Source: Agrobacterium fabrum (GTDB lineage: Bacteria; Pseudomonadota; Alphaproteobacteria; Rhizobiales; Rhizobiaceae). Taken from it: a DNA stretch of 21,799 nt. The stretch lies in contig QFOL01000033.1 of assembly GCA_003241215.1 (NCBI GenBank), forward strand, positions 1-21,799. Reading direction: 5' to 3'. The notes under the pieces were generated by a model. That model was given only the letters and a program-made list of their open reading frames with translations, ran no database searches and was not told the DNA's origin. A program made the position numbers and the translations under genes. Every line of letters begins with the position of its first letter. Within the stretch, counting starts at the first letter, position 1. This document shows positions 7,312-15,828 of the stretch, piece by piece.

Positions 7312-8718
7312 ATGCGAAGCGTGTTGAAGTATCTGTCCACCGGCTTTCTCGCCGCGCTCGTGCTCCTGCCCGTGGGGGCTGCGGCGCAGGACAACAGGGC
7401 CGTGCCATCGAGCCACACGGAAATGCAGCTTTCCTTCGCGCCGCTGGTAAAGCGCACCGCAGGCGCGGTGGTGAATGTCTATGCCGAACGCGTGGTGCAG
7501 CGGCGTCTTTCGCCCTTTGCCGGGGATCCTTTCTTCGAGCAGTTTTTCGGCCAGCAGATGCCGAACCGCACCGAAAAGCAGTCGTCGCTCGGCTCGGGTG
7601 TGATCGTGACCGCCGGCGGCCTCGTGGTCACCAACAATCACGTCATCGACGGTGCTGACGACATCAAGGTGGCGCTTGCGGACGGGCGCGAGTTTTCCTC
7701 CAAGGTGCTGCTGAAGGACGACCGGGTCGATCTCGCCATTCTGCAGATCGATGCGAAAGAGCAATTCCCGGTGCTGTCGCTCGGCAATTCCGATGCCATC
7801 GAGGTCGGCGATCTGGTGCTGGCCATCGGCAACCCCTTCGGTGTCGGCCAGACGGTAACGAGCGGCATCGTCTCGGGCCTGGCGCGCAACCAGGTGACGC
7901 AGGGCGATTTCGGCTTCTTCATCCAGACCGATGCTTCCATCAATCCCGGCAATTCGGGCGGCGCGCTGATGAACATGGCGGGTGAACTGATCGGCATCAA
8001 TACCGCGATCTTTTCCAAGGGCGGCGGTTCGAACGGTATCGGCTTCGCCATTCCCGCCAATCTCGTCAGGGTTTTTGTCGCCGCCGCCGAGCGTGGCGAT
8101 GCGAGTTTTCAGCGGCCCTATATTGGCGCGACTTTCGATCCGGTAACCTCGGATGTCGCCGAAGCGCTTGGCCTGCATCGCGCCCGCGGCGCGCTGGTCG
8201 TCAGCGTCGTCAAGGACGGCCCGGCGGAGAAGGCGGGCATCGAGCCGGGGCAGGTCGTCACCGCCGTCAACGGTTTCGAGGTGGAGCATCCGGATGCTCT
8301 TGGTTATCGCCTGACGACGGCCGGTATCGGCAAGTCAGCCGAACTGACGGTCATGGACAAGGGCAAAGAGAAGAAGCTGACCATCGCGCTCGATACTGCG
8401 CCGGAAACTGCGCCGCGCGATGAACGCCTGATCGAGGGCCGCAATCCCTTCGCCGGCGCGACCGTCGCCAATCTTTCGCCGAAGCTTGCCGACGAATTGC
8501 GCATGCCGTCGCAGGTGACGGGTGTTGTGATCACCGATGTGAAGCGTGGCTCGCCCGCCTATCGTGTCGGCTTTTTGCCCAAAGACGTGATCCTGTCGCT
8601 GAACGGCGCGGATATCGGCTCCACGGCTGCGGTTGAGAAGGCGCTGGACGACAATCCCGGTTTCTGGCGTGTGGAAATCCTGCGAGACGGGCAGCGCATC
8701 CGGCAGTTCCTGCGATGA
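7312..8718 (+). CDS. degP: Do/DegP-DegQ family periplasmic serine protease
   Basis: A 468-residue HtrA-type protease-chaperone that degrades misfolded periplasmic proteins. A signal peptide (ending LPVGAAAQ, about residue 25) precedes a trypsin-like domain with the triad His110 (TNNHVIDGAD), Asp140 (DDRVDLAIL) and Ser215 (NPGNSGGAL). Two PDZ domains follow, roughly residues 250-350 and 370-468. The LA loop between the N-terminus and GSGVIVTAGG is short, more like DegQ than E. coli DegP. An open frame runs back to 7006, but ATG 7312 has AGGA 5 nt upstream and the signal peptide directly after it. A possible -10 (TATAAC, 7276-7281) lacks a convincing -35. The stop overlaps the rarA start in ATGA, so the two are translationally coupled. 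Confidence 0.94.
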   Translation: MRSVLKYLSTGFLAALVLLPVGAAAQDNRAVPSSHTEMQLSFAPLVKRTAGAVVNVYAERVVQRRLSPFAGDPFFEQFFGQQMPNRTEKQSSLGSGVIVTAGGLVVTNNHVIDGADDIKVALADGREFSSKVLLKDDRVDLAILQIDAKEQFPVLSLGNSDAIEVGDLVLAIGNPFGVGQTVTSGIVSGLARNQVTQGDFGFFIQTDASINPGNSGGALMNMAGELIGINTAIFSKGGGSNGIGFAIPANLVRVFVAAAERGDASFQRPYIGATFDPVTSDVAEALGLHRARGALVVSVVKDGPAEKAGIEPGQVVTAVNGFEVEHPDALGYRLTTAGIGKSAELTVMDKGKEKKLTIALDTAPETAPRDERLIEGRNPFAGATVANLSPKLADELRMPSQVTGVVITDVKRGSPAYRVGFLPKDVILSLNGADIGSTAAVEKALDDNPGFWRVEILRDGQRIRQFLR

Positions 8719-10031
8719 GTGACGATCTCTTCGCCCCGCAAGTGCCTGTCGAGGTCGCCAACAGGCGGCCTCTTGCCGATCGCCTGCGCCCGAAGACGCT
8801 GGCGGAGGTGAGCGGGCAGCCGCATCTGACGGGCGAAGAGGGCGTTCTGCGCCGCATGATCGAGAGCGGCTCCCTGGGATCGATGATCTTCTGGGGGCCG
8901 CCCGGAACCGGCAAGACCACGGTTGCCCGCCTGCTGTCCGGCGAGGCGGGGCTTGCCTTCGAGCAGATATCGGCGATCTTTTCCGGTGTCGCCGATCTCA
9001 AGAAGGTATTCGAGGCAGCGCGCGCCCGCCGGATGAACGGTCGGCAGACGCTGCTTTTCGTCGACGAGATTCATCGCTTCAACCGGGCCCAGCAGGATAG
9101 CTTCCTGCCGGTCATGGAGGATGGCACCATCATCCTGGTGGGGGCAACCACTGAAAACCCGTCCTTCGAGCTGAATGCCGCTCTCCTGTCGCGGGCGCGG
9201 GTGCTGACGTTCCGCTCGCATGACGAGGAAAGCCTGAGCGAGCTTATAAAGCGTGCGGAGGAGGCGGAGCAGAAGGCCCTGCCGCTGACGGAAGAGGCGC
9301 GGGCCAGCCTGATCCGCATGGCCGATGGCGATGGCCGCGCCGTGCTGACGCTTGCCGAAGAGGTCTGGCGCGCGGCGCGCAAGGACGAGACCTTCGATAC
9401 CGAAGGGCTGACGCGCATCGTGCAGCGGCGAGCGCCGGTCTACGACAAGAGCCAGGACGGCCACTACAATCTCATTTCCGCGTTGCATAAGTCGGTGCGT
9501 GGTTCGGATCCGGATGCGGCGCTCTATTATCTCGCCCGAATGTTCGATGCCGGCGAAGACCCGCTCTATATCGGCCGGCGGCTGGTGCGCATGGCGGTGG
9601 AGGATATCGGCCTTGCCGATCCGCAGGCGCTCGCCGTCTGCAACGCCGCCAAGGACGCCTATGACTATCTCGGTTCGCCCGAAGGCGAGCTGGCGCTGGC
9701 GCAGGCCTGCGTCTATCTTGCGACCGCGCCGAAATCCAACGCCGTTTACGTGGCCTTCAAGGCGGCGATGCGGGCAGCCAAGGAAAACGGCTCGCTGGTG
9801 CCGCCGAAACACATCCTGAACGCGCCGACCAAGCTCATGAAGGGTGAAGGCTATGGCGACGGTTACCGTTATGACCATGACGAACCGGACGCCTTCTCCG
9901 GGCAGGATTATTTCCCCGAAAAAATGGGGCGCACCACTTTTTACGATCCGCCGGACCGGGGGTTCGAGCGGGAAATCCGCAAGCGCCTCGACTGGTGGGC
10001 GAAGCTGCGCCGCGAGCGTGGGGCGCGCTAG
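8715..10031 (+). CDS. rarA: Replication-associated recombination protein A (MgsA/WRNIP1-type AAA+ ATPase)
   Basis: A 438-residue cytoplasmic clamp-loader-like AAA+ ATPase that acts at stalled replication forks. Motifs visible are Walker A GPPGTGKT (61-68), Walker B LLFVDEIHRFN (113-123), sensor 1 GATTENPSFE (143-152) and a likely arginine finger at LLSRAR (Arg160). The conserved C-terminal tetramerisation region includes SALHKSVRGSDPDAALYYLA and PKHILNAPTKLMK. The N-terminal stretch LFAP and LADRLRPKTLAEVSGQPHL is typical of the family and near an SSB/DNA contact region. It starts inside the degP stop (ATGA overlap). Coupling of a periplasmic protease to a fork-repair ATPase has no obvious functional logic; the degP-rarA order probably reflects shared housekeeping expression. 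Confidence 0.96.
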   Translation: MSDDLFAPQVPVEVANRRPLADRLRPKTLAEVSGQPHLTGEEGVLRRMIESGSLGSMIFWGPPGTGKTTVARLLSGEAGLAFEQISAIFSGVADLKKVFEAARARRMNGRQTLLFVDEIHRFNRAQQDSFLPVMEDGTIILVGATTENPSFELNAALLSRARVLTFRSHDEESLSELIKRAEEAEQKALPLTEEARASLIRMADGDGRAVLTLAEEVWRAARKDETFDTEGLTRIVQRRAPVYDKSQDGHYNLISALHKSVRGSDPDAALYYLARMFDAGEDPLYIGRRLVRMAVEDIGLADPQALAVCNAAKDAYDYLGSPEGELALAQACVYLATAPKSNAVYVAFKAAMRAAKENGSLVPPKHILNAPTKLMKGEGYGDGYRYDHDEPDAFSGQDYFPEKMGRTTFYDPPDRGFEREIRKRLDWWAKLRRERGAR

Positions 10032-10143
10032 GGTTTTCGTGGTCGGGGTGAGAGCCGCATTGCGCGGCGATCTTGAGAATAAGAATCAAGCGGCTGGCAA
10101 AAAGAGTCGCGAAACCGCGGCAACCCACTGTTTTTAAATAAAA

Positions 10144-10458
10144 TCAGGATGCCTTGCGGTGGGCCGCCGCCTGCGGTTGCGCCGGCAGCATCTTGACCGA
10201 GGATTCCGCCAGACCGTTATGGCCTTCGGCATCAATGATGAGATGCCACTGCATCGTTTCGGGAATGGCGATGCGGATCGGCGATTTCTTGGCGACGCCG
10301 CCGAGATATTTGAAATCGAGCAGTTCGGTGAAGCGCTGGAAATTTGCCGCCGTCATCAGCCGCACGTTGTTGACGGCCGAAAGGGATATTTCAATGGTGG
10401 TGCCAGCCCGCAATTCCTTCAGGTCATAATGCGTATAGCGGAAATTCGGCCGTGCCAT
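10144..10458 (-). CDS. DUF1883 domain protein
   Basis: A 104-residue soluble protein matching the small DUF1883 family across almost its whole length: PNFRYTHYDLKELRAGTTIE, SLSAVNNVRLMT and FKYLGGVAKKSPIRIAIP. No signal peptide or membrane segment is seen. The reaction or partner is unknown. The start is well supported by GGGAGG 7-8 nt before ATG 10458. It converges on rarA and diverges from the chemoreceptor. The 250-bp gap to the chemoreceptor is AT-rich near 10600-10680, as expected for promoters, but no clear -35/-10 pair was found. Confidence 0.8.
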   Translation of the reverse strand: MARPNFRYTHYDLKELRAGTTIEISLSAVNNVRLMTAANFQRFTELLDFKYLGGVAKKSPIRIAIPETMQWHLIIDAEGHNGLAESSVKMLPAQPQAAAHRKAS

Positions 10459-10708
10459 CGCGTGCCTCCCTGTATCCGTATTTCGGCAAAAGAGGATAGA
10501 ACGCCAGGGTTAACACCCCCTTTAAAACGGAATGGATTTCGACAAATCCCCCGGCTCTGTGCCGGTTTCTGACATCTGCGAACCCGTATCGCGGGTGCCG
10601 GCGAAGATACGTGAAATAATACTAATGTATAACAGGCATGTTTAACGATAATAAATTTTTCAACTTTAACCTCGGCTGGTCGAACTACATCATCGACTTG
10701 GGGGGAGT

Positions 10709-12523
10709 ATGAAAAACGTCACGATATCCATGCGCCTTTATGCGCTCGTCGCATTGTTTCTGGCAATATTGACCGCGGCCCTGACTTTCAGCCTGTTTGA
10801 AAGCTACCACAAGATGGAACGTGAGCGGAAAGCGGGACTGGCGGCGATGAATGAAACTGCCGTCGCCATTCTCGATCAATATTACCGGCTGGAGCAAGGC
10901 GGCAGCCTGAGCCGGGAGGCGGCGCAGCAGCAGGCCAAGACGACGATTGCGGCGATGCGTTATGGCAATGGCAGCGGCTATTTCTGGATCAACGACATGC
11001 ATCCCAAAATGGTGATGCACCCGATCAAGCCCGAAATGAACGGCACGGATCTCACCGGAAACAAGGACCCGAACGGCAAGGCGCTGTTCGTCGAGTTCGT
11101 GAATACGGTGAAGGCGGGCGGTCAGGGTTTTGTCGATTATTACTGGCCGAAACCCGGTGCGCCGGAACCGGTCGAGAAATTTTCCCATGTTGCCGGTTTT
11201 GCCCCCTGGGGCTGGATTGTCGGCACCGGCGTTTATGTCGACGATCTCGAGGCGGCTTTCTGGAACGACGCCTATTTTTATGTCGGCCTGTGCGTCCTGT
11301 CCGGTCTTGTCGTCATTGGCGTGGCTGCCGCCGTGGTGCGCAGTGTGACGCGGCCGATCGACCTTATCCGGCAGAGCATGAAGCGGATTGCCGACGGTGA
11401 CGGTACGGCCGAAATCCAGTTCGCCGGCCGTCGCAATGAAATCGGTGCAATTGCCAAGACGCTGCTGGTCCTGCGCGACAGCGTCAACGAACGCAGCGCC
11501 CTGCAGGCTCGCGAAGCGGATCAGCAGCGGGCGCTGGAGGAGGCGCGGCAGGGCAACGAGATGGTTCTGCGCTCGGCATCCGAGCGGCAGGCGCATGCCA
11601 TGGATCGGCTGGGACATGCGCTGGAGGCGCTTGCCAATGGCGACCTCACCGTCTCGCTTTCCGATATCGGTGCAGATTATGAAAAGCTGCGCATGGATTT
11701 CAACCGCGCCGTGGGCGCGCTTCACGACGCCATCGAGGCGATTGCCAGAACGGGCGATGTCGTCAACGACAGCGCCTCCGACATCAGCGGAGCAACCGGT
11801 AACCTTTCCCGCCGGACCGAACAGCAGGCGGCAGCGCTGGAAGAGACGGCGGCGGCCCTTGATGAAATCACCGCCACGGTGCGCACGGCTTCCGAACGGG
11901 CCAATGAGGCCCGGCAGATGGTGCAGGACACGAAAACCAGCGCCGGCCGTTCGGGCGAAATCGTGCGCAATGCCGTCGAGGCCATGGGCCGCATCGAGGA
12001 CTCCTCGAAACGCATCGGTCAGATCATTTCCGTCATCGATGAGATCGCCTTCCAGACCAACCTTCTGGCGCTGAATGCCGGTGTCGAGGCGGCGCGTGCG
12101 GGTGAGGCGGGACGCGGTTTTGCCGTGGTGGCGCAGGAGGTGCGTGAACTGGCGCAACGTTCCGCCAATGCCGCCAAGGAGATCAAGACCCTTATCAACC
12201 GCTCTGCGGAAGAGGTCGGCGGCGGCGTCGCACTTGTACGCTCGACGGGCGATGCGCTGGAGGAGATCGCGGCGCTGGTCAACCGTGTCGACGGTCACGT
12301 CAACTCCATCGCCACGGCGGCGCGGGAACAGGCGACCGGCCTGCAGGAGATCAACACCTCCGTCAACCACATGGACCAGATGACGCAGCAGAACGCCGCC
12401 ATGGTGGAAGAGACGACGGCGGCGAGCCAGACGCTGGCCGAGGAAAGCCGCCAGCTGCGCGCGCTGCTGTCGCGTTTCGAACTGGGGCATGCGGCGGGAC
12501 GCGAGGTTTCACGGGCGGCTTGA
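10709..12523 (+). CDS. Methyl-accepting chemotaxis protein with a single-Cache periplasmic sensor
   Basis: A 604-residue inner-membrane chemoreceptor. Order: membrane segment at about 7-29; a periplasmic Cache (sCache_2-like) domain at about 33-190 containing [20 protein letters not shown] and [14 protein letters not shown]; a second membrane segment at about 191-213; HAMP from [12 protein letters not shown]; a linker with a second HAMP-like stretch ([13 protein letters not shown]); and the signalling coiled coil. The conserved hairpin tip [20 protein letters not shown] through [17 protein letters not shown] (about 442-485) binds CheA/CheW. sCache_2 domains often bind small organic acids, but the ligand here is not known. 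No C-terminal CheR-tethering pentapeptide is seen; it ends [14 protein letters not shown] lies unusually close to ATG 10709. It appears to be a single-gene unit. Confidence 0.95.
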   Translation: MKNVTISMRLYALVALFLAILTAALTFSLFESYHKMERERKAGLAAMNETAVAILDQYYRLEQGGSLSREAAQQQAKTTIAAMRYGNGSGYFWINDMHPKMVMHPIKPEMNGTDLTGNKDPNGKALFVEFVNTVKAGGQGFVDYYWPKPGAPEPVEKFSHVAGFAPWGWIVGTGVYVDDLEAAFWNDAYFYVGLCVLSGLVVIGVAAAVVRSVTRPIDLIRQSMKRIADGDGTAEIQFAGRRNEIGAIAKTLLVLRDSVNERSALQAREADQQRALEEARQGNEMVLRSASERQAHAMDRLGHALEALANGDLTVSLSDIGADYEKLRMDFNRAVGALHDAIEAIARTGDVVNDSASDISGATGNLSRRTEQQAAALEETAAALDEITATVRTASERANEARQMVQDTKTSAGRSGEIVRNAVEAMGRIEDSSKRIGQIISVIDEIAFQTNLLALNAGVEAARAGEAGRGFAVVAQEVRELAQRSANAAKEIKTLINRSAEEVGGGVALVRSTGDALEEIAALVNRVDGHVNSIATAAREQATGLQEINTSVNHMDQMTQQNAAMVEETTAASQTLAEESRQLRALLSRFELGHAAGREVSRAA

Positions 12524-12603
12524 TTTTGTCTGTTTCGGGCAAACCGGAGGGCGTGGTTTTGGCTGCGCCCCTGGATGACTGACAAGCTCTCTTCACACTC
12601 GAC

Positions 12604-12677
12604 GTCATCCTCGGGCTCGCCCCGAGGATCAACAACCGGGTGCGACCATGGATCCTCGGGTCAAGCCCGAGGATGAC
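12604..12677. repeat. Paired palindromic intergenic repeat (REP-like), copy 2
   Basis: Two 27-nt palindromes in inverted orientation, 12604-12630 and 12651-12677, are separated by 20 nt. The left core is ATCCTCGGG/CCCGAGGAT; the right is GATCCTCGGGTCAAG followed by CCCGAGGATGAC. The two halves match at 25 of 27 positions when one is reverse-complemented, so the whole can form either two hairpins or one cruciform. It resembles the copy after ilvD. The rest of the 396-bp gap 12524-12919 contains no gene I can support; the stretch before 12919 becomes AT-richer and should hold the promoter of the next gene. Confidence 0.85.
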
Positions 12678-12919
12678 GGAGGAGACGTTTGGGCGCCGGG
12701 TGACGGAGGAGGGGTTTCGGTGCTGGATGCTGGAGGAGAGGCTTCAGCATTTCTGTCATCGCCTTCGACCCAATTTCGATCGTGCCGTCTTCATTTGCAG
12801 CTTCACGCAACAGCCAGGTTCGTTATTTCCCGCAACCAATAAGGTTTCGTTTACCTCATTTCTTTAAAATTTATCCTGTATTGCCGCGAATTGCGGCCGC
12901 TGAAGGTACAGGTTCTCGT

Positions 12920-14200
12920 ATGGCGTATGTTTCCCTTCCGCGTCGTCTTGTGACGTTGCTGATGATTTCCACGGTCATGGTGTCATGTTCGGCGGAGGGC
13001 CTCGTGCCGCCGGCGGAGGTGGACGGCACCACGCGCGTCAGCGCCATCCGCTCCTCGCGGCAGCAGGGTTACAGCGCGCCGGCGGGTGCGGTGTATCAGG
13101 CCGAGCAGGCCGGGCAGGGCGCCGATTATCCGGCAGCCGTTTCACAGCCGATGCCGGAGCCATACGCCTCGCAGGATCCCCTGCTGCAATCGCCGCAGGG
13201 CGGGCAGGGTTATTCAACGCTCGATTCCCAGCATCAGGCGCGCATGGCGGCCAGCGGCCATGCCACTGCGCCGGCGCAGGCAATGCAGGGCGAGATCATG
13301 CCCGCGCAGCAGATGGCCAGCAACCAGATCGCCGAGGGTGAGGGTGGTGTGAACATGGATTCCATGCTGGGCGTGGAACCGGTCCGCGGACTTGCCGAAG
13401 AACAGGATGCGGACATTGCCGAAGGCGCTTCGGCACAGCCGGTGGTGGATGGTATCGGCACGGACAATCCGGTGGCCATCTCGCCTCCGCGCCGGCAACA
13501 GACCGCAAGCCAGTCGCGCCTGATACCGCCGCCGCCTGGTTCTTCTTCCCGCCGCCAGCCGGTAGAGGAAGTCGCCATGCTCATGCCGAACGATCCGATG
13601 GCGGGCGGCGGGCTGCAAAGTAACCGCTCGATGCCGCCCGGCGTCATGCCATCCTCCGAAGTTGCCTGCCGCTCCGAACTGCGCCGCCTTGGCGTCGCTT
13701 TCCGGGATGTTGCGCGCATTGCCGACGGGCCGACCTGCGGTATCGATTATCCGATCGAACTCAGCGGTCTCGCCAGCGGTGTCGCCATCCGGCCGGCGGT
13801 GAAGCTCAATTGCCAGGTCACGCTTGCCTTCGCCAAATGGGTGAAGTTCGAGCTGGTGCCGTCCTCGCGCTTCCGTTATCTCTCCGGTGTCGGCCGCATC
13901 ACGCCGATGGGCGGTTATTCCTGCCGCAAGATGAATTCGCGTTCCAGCAATCCGTGGTCCGAACATGCGCGCGGCAACGCCATCGATATAGGCACCATCA
14001 CGCTGAAGAACGGCAAGGAAATCGACGTGCGCAGCAAGAGCTTCTTCGCCTTCCGCGAGAAAGCGCTGCTGAAGGCGGTGCGGTCCGACAGCTGCAAATA
14101 TTTCTCCACCGTTCTCGGACCGGGCAGCGATCCCAATCACTGGAACCATTTTCATTTCGACCTACGCACGCGCAAGTCCGGTTACAGGCATTGCGACTAG
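12920..14200 (+). CDS. Extensin-like domain lipoprotein (LAS-metallopeptidase-like)
   Basis: A 426-residue exported protein. The N-terminus (MAYVSLPRRLVTLLMIS, then TVMVSC) looks like a lipoprotein signal with Cys23 as the lipidated residue, though Met at -3 is unusual. Residues about 24-245 are low-complexity, rich in Gln, Pro, Ala, Met and Ser. The C-terminal domain (about 249-426) is of the bacterial extensin-like type: CRSELRRLGVAF, PTCGIDYPIEL, YSCRKMNSRSSNPWSEHARG, HWNHFHFD. His349-x6-Asp356 (HARGNAID) and His410-x-His412 match the zinc-ligand pattern of LAS peptidases such as VanY/M15, suggesting a cell-wall peptidase fold. That activity is inferred. The frame is open from 12782; ATG 12920 is chosen because it gives the lipoprotein signal. 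Confidence 0.8.
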   Translation: MAYVSLPRRLVTLLMISTVMVSCSAEGLVPPAEVDGTTRVSAIRSSRQQGYSAPAGAVYQAEQAGQGADYPAAVSQPMPEPYASQDPLLQSPQGGQGYSTLDSQHQARMAASGHATAPAQAMQGEIMPAQQMASNQIAEGEGGVNMDSMLGVEPVRGLAEEQDADIAEGASAQPVVDGIGTDNPVAISPPRRQQTASQSRLIPPPPGSSSRRQPVEEVAMLMPNDPMAGGGLQSNRSMPPGVMPSSEVACRSELRRLGVAFRDVARIADGPTCGIDYPIELSGLASGVAIRPAVKLNCQVTLAFAKWVKFELVPSSRFRYLSGVGRITPMGGYSCRKMNSRSSNPWSEHARGNAIDIGTITLKNGKEIDVRSKSFFAFREKALLKAVRSDSCKYFSTVLGPGSDPNHWNHFHFDLRTRKSGYRHCD

Positions 14201-14240
14201 CGGAAGGCCGTTGCTGTCAGCAGCAACTCCAGCGCATGCC

Positions 14241-14798
14241 TTACACCTTGATCGCATCCCAGCACATTTGCGCAAATAGCTGCCTGTCCTCCTCGGAAAA
14301 GGCACCATAGCCGTCGCGGCGCTTGAGTGCATTGCGTACGGCGCCGCGCAGGAAGCTCATCATCAGTTTCGCGGACCCCGGACGAACCATTCCCGCCGCT
14401 TGCGCCTGCATGATCAGTTCGGCACCATGCGTCACAAAGGGTCCGAATATCCAGGCGGCGTTGCTGGAAATCAGCGGCGTATTGTCGAGATAGCTGAAAA
14501 GCTTGGCCCGTTCTTCGTCTTCCCCGATGAAGTGAACATAGCGTGAGAAATAATTGCGCAGCGTCTGGCCAGGATCGGGATCGGCGGGAACCATAAGGGC
14601 CTCGCTCATCTGCAACGCCACCCGCTCATAAAGCCCGCGCACCAGCGCTTCCTTGGAGTCGAAATAATTATAGAGCGAACCGGTGGCCACACCGGCCTCA
14701 TCGGCAATGGCCGCCATGGAGCATTGCAGACCATTGCGGACAACGAGGCGTTGCGCCGCCGCCAGAATACGTTCGCGCTTGTCGGAAGTCATATCCAT
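14241..14798 (-). CDS. TetR family transcriptional repressor
   Basis: A 185-residue regulator. An N-terminal helix-turn-helix (about residues 6-52) reads RERILAAAQRLVVRNG and then IADEAGVATGSLYNYFDSKE, the canonical TetR DNA-binding region. The remaining three-quarters is a divergent ligand-binding and dimerisation domain. An in-frame ATG at 14792 could also start it; no strong ribosome site is seen for either. The perfect 18-bp palindrome at 14803-14820, directly upstream of the start, is the likely operator, so the protein should repress its own gene and the divergent phosphodiesterase/ABC operon. The natural inducer is unknown; a substrate of the operon is the simplest guess. Confidence 0.92.
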   Translation of the reverse strand: MDMTSDKRERILAAAQRLVVRNGLQCSMAAIADEAGVATGSLYNYFDSKEALVRGLYERVALQMSEALMVPADPDPGQTLRNYFSRYVHFIGEDEERAKLFSYLDNTPLISSNAAWIFGPFVTHGAELIMQAQAAGMVRPGSAKLMMSFLRGAVRNALKRRDGYGAFSEEDRQLFAQMCWDAIKV

Positions 14799-14802
14799 AA
14801 AC

Positions 14803-14820
14803 TGAATGAACCTTCATTCA
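14803..14820. promoter_or_regulatory. Probable TetR operator (perfect palindrome)
   Basis: The sequence TGAATGAACCTTCATTCA has two perfect 8-bp arms around a CC centre. It sits 4 nt upstream of the tetR ATG and 129 nt before the phosphodiesterase ATG. Size and symmetry are typical of TetR dimer sites. A TTGTCA at 14822-14827 just beyond it could be a -35 for the rightward operon, but no good -10 matches. Confidence 0.75.
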
Positions 14821-14949
14821 CTTGTCATCGACGCAAGATACCGATGCCATCGTTCCAGCGCAAGAGGGCATGCACCGTCGGTGTCGTCAAACGCGGAAAC
14901 CAAGCGGAGCCGGCCACTCCCCGGCCGGCTCCATCCACAGGAGCAAGCC

Positions 14950-15816
14950 ATGTCCGAACCCGTCAGGTTCATTCACCTAACCGACCTGCATGTCGGCGAC
15001 CCGGCCGTCAGGGATGAACATCTCTATTCCGATACCAATGCGACGCTGGCCGCAATTCTTACCGATGTCAAAAAGCTTGTTCCCGCTCCCCGATTCGTCG
15101 TCGTCAGCGGCGATCTCACCAATCGCGGCGATGCGGGCAGCTATGAAATGCTCAAATCCATTTTCGCTGAAGCCGACCTTGCCATGCCAGTGCTTTTCGC
15201 GCTTGGCAATCACGACCGGCGCGACGGCTTTTATCAGGTCATGTTGGGCAAAACGGACCATGACGATACCCCTTACGACCATTCTTGCGTCATCGACGGC
15301 ATTCATCTGGTCGTCCTCGACTCGTCCCTGCCGGGCAAGGTGGGCGGGGGTTTCGAGCCGGGCCAGATCGACTGGCTGAAGGCCGAGCTCGAACATCACG
15401 CGGACCTCCCGAAACTCCTCGTCACGCATCACGCTCCCACGCTTGATGCCGATCCGGCGACGGAATGGGAGGCACTCTCGATCAGCGATACCGAGGTGCT
15501 TCGCCAGACAGTCGCCGGCAAGAATATTCTCGGCATTCTGTCGGGCCATGTGCACTACGACCGTGTTTCCAACTGGTACGGCGTGCCGGTGGTGATCGGT
15601 ATCGGCCAGCATGGCCCGACCGACGTGCAGTGGCTGCATGAAGGCATACGCATGCTCGAGGGCGCTTCTTTCGTCATCGGCGCCGTGCGCCCCTCCGGCC
15701 TTACCGTCACTTTCGCCCCATTGCGCAAGGAAGTGCGTGAATTGTCACGCTCCACCCACGTGGAGATGGTCGAATTAATTAAATCATTTGAAACCGGCCA
15801 GCAGGCCGCCGAATAA
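14950..15816 (+). CDS. Class III metallophosphodiesterase (CpdA/GpdQ-like)
   Basis: A 288-residue cytoplasmic calcineurin-fold phosphodiesterase with no signal peptide. All dinuclear metal ligands of the class III group are present: Asp12 and His14 (TDLHVGD), Asp55 (SGDLTNRGD), Asn87 and His88 (LGNHDRR), His160 (VTHHAP), His200 and His202 (SGHVHYD). The class includes cAMP phosphodiesterase CpdA and glycerophosphodiesterase GpdQ; residues alone do not separate them. As first gene of an ABC importer operon, hydrolysis of an imported phosphodiester is more likely than cAMP turnover. ATG 14950 has AGGAG 6 nt upstream; the longer frame from 14806 runs through the promoter region. The solute-binding protein gene starts 12 bp after the stop. 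Confidence 0.9.
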   Translation: MSEPVRFIHLTDLHVGDPAVRDEHLYSDTNATLAAILTDVKKLVPAPRFVVVSGDLTNRGDAGSYEMLKSIFAEADLAMPVLFALGNHDRRDGFYQVMLGKTDHDDTPYDHSCVIDGIHLVVLDSSLPGKVGGGFEPGQIDWLKAELEHHADLPKLLVTHHAPTLDADPATEWEALSISDTEVLRQTVAGKNILGILSGHVHYDRVSNWYGVPVVIGIGQHGPTDVQWLHEGIRMLEGASFVIGAVRPSGLTVTFAPLRKEVRELSRSTHVEMVELIKSFETGQQAAE

Positions 15817-15828
15817 AGGACCCTCCAA

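Noticed and set aside
10685..12490. A 601-codon minus-strand open frame opposite the chemoreceptor
   Set aside because: Same reasoning: the plus strand encodes an unmistakable chemoreceptor, and the reverse frame has no family signature.
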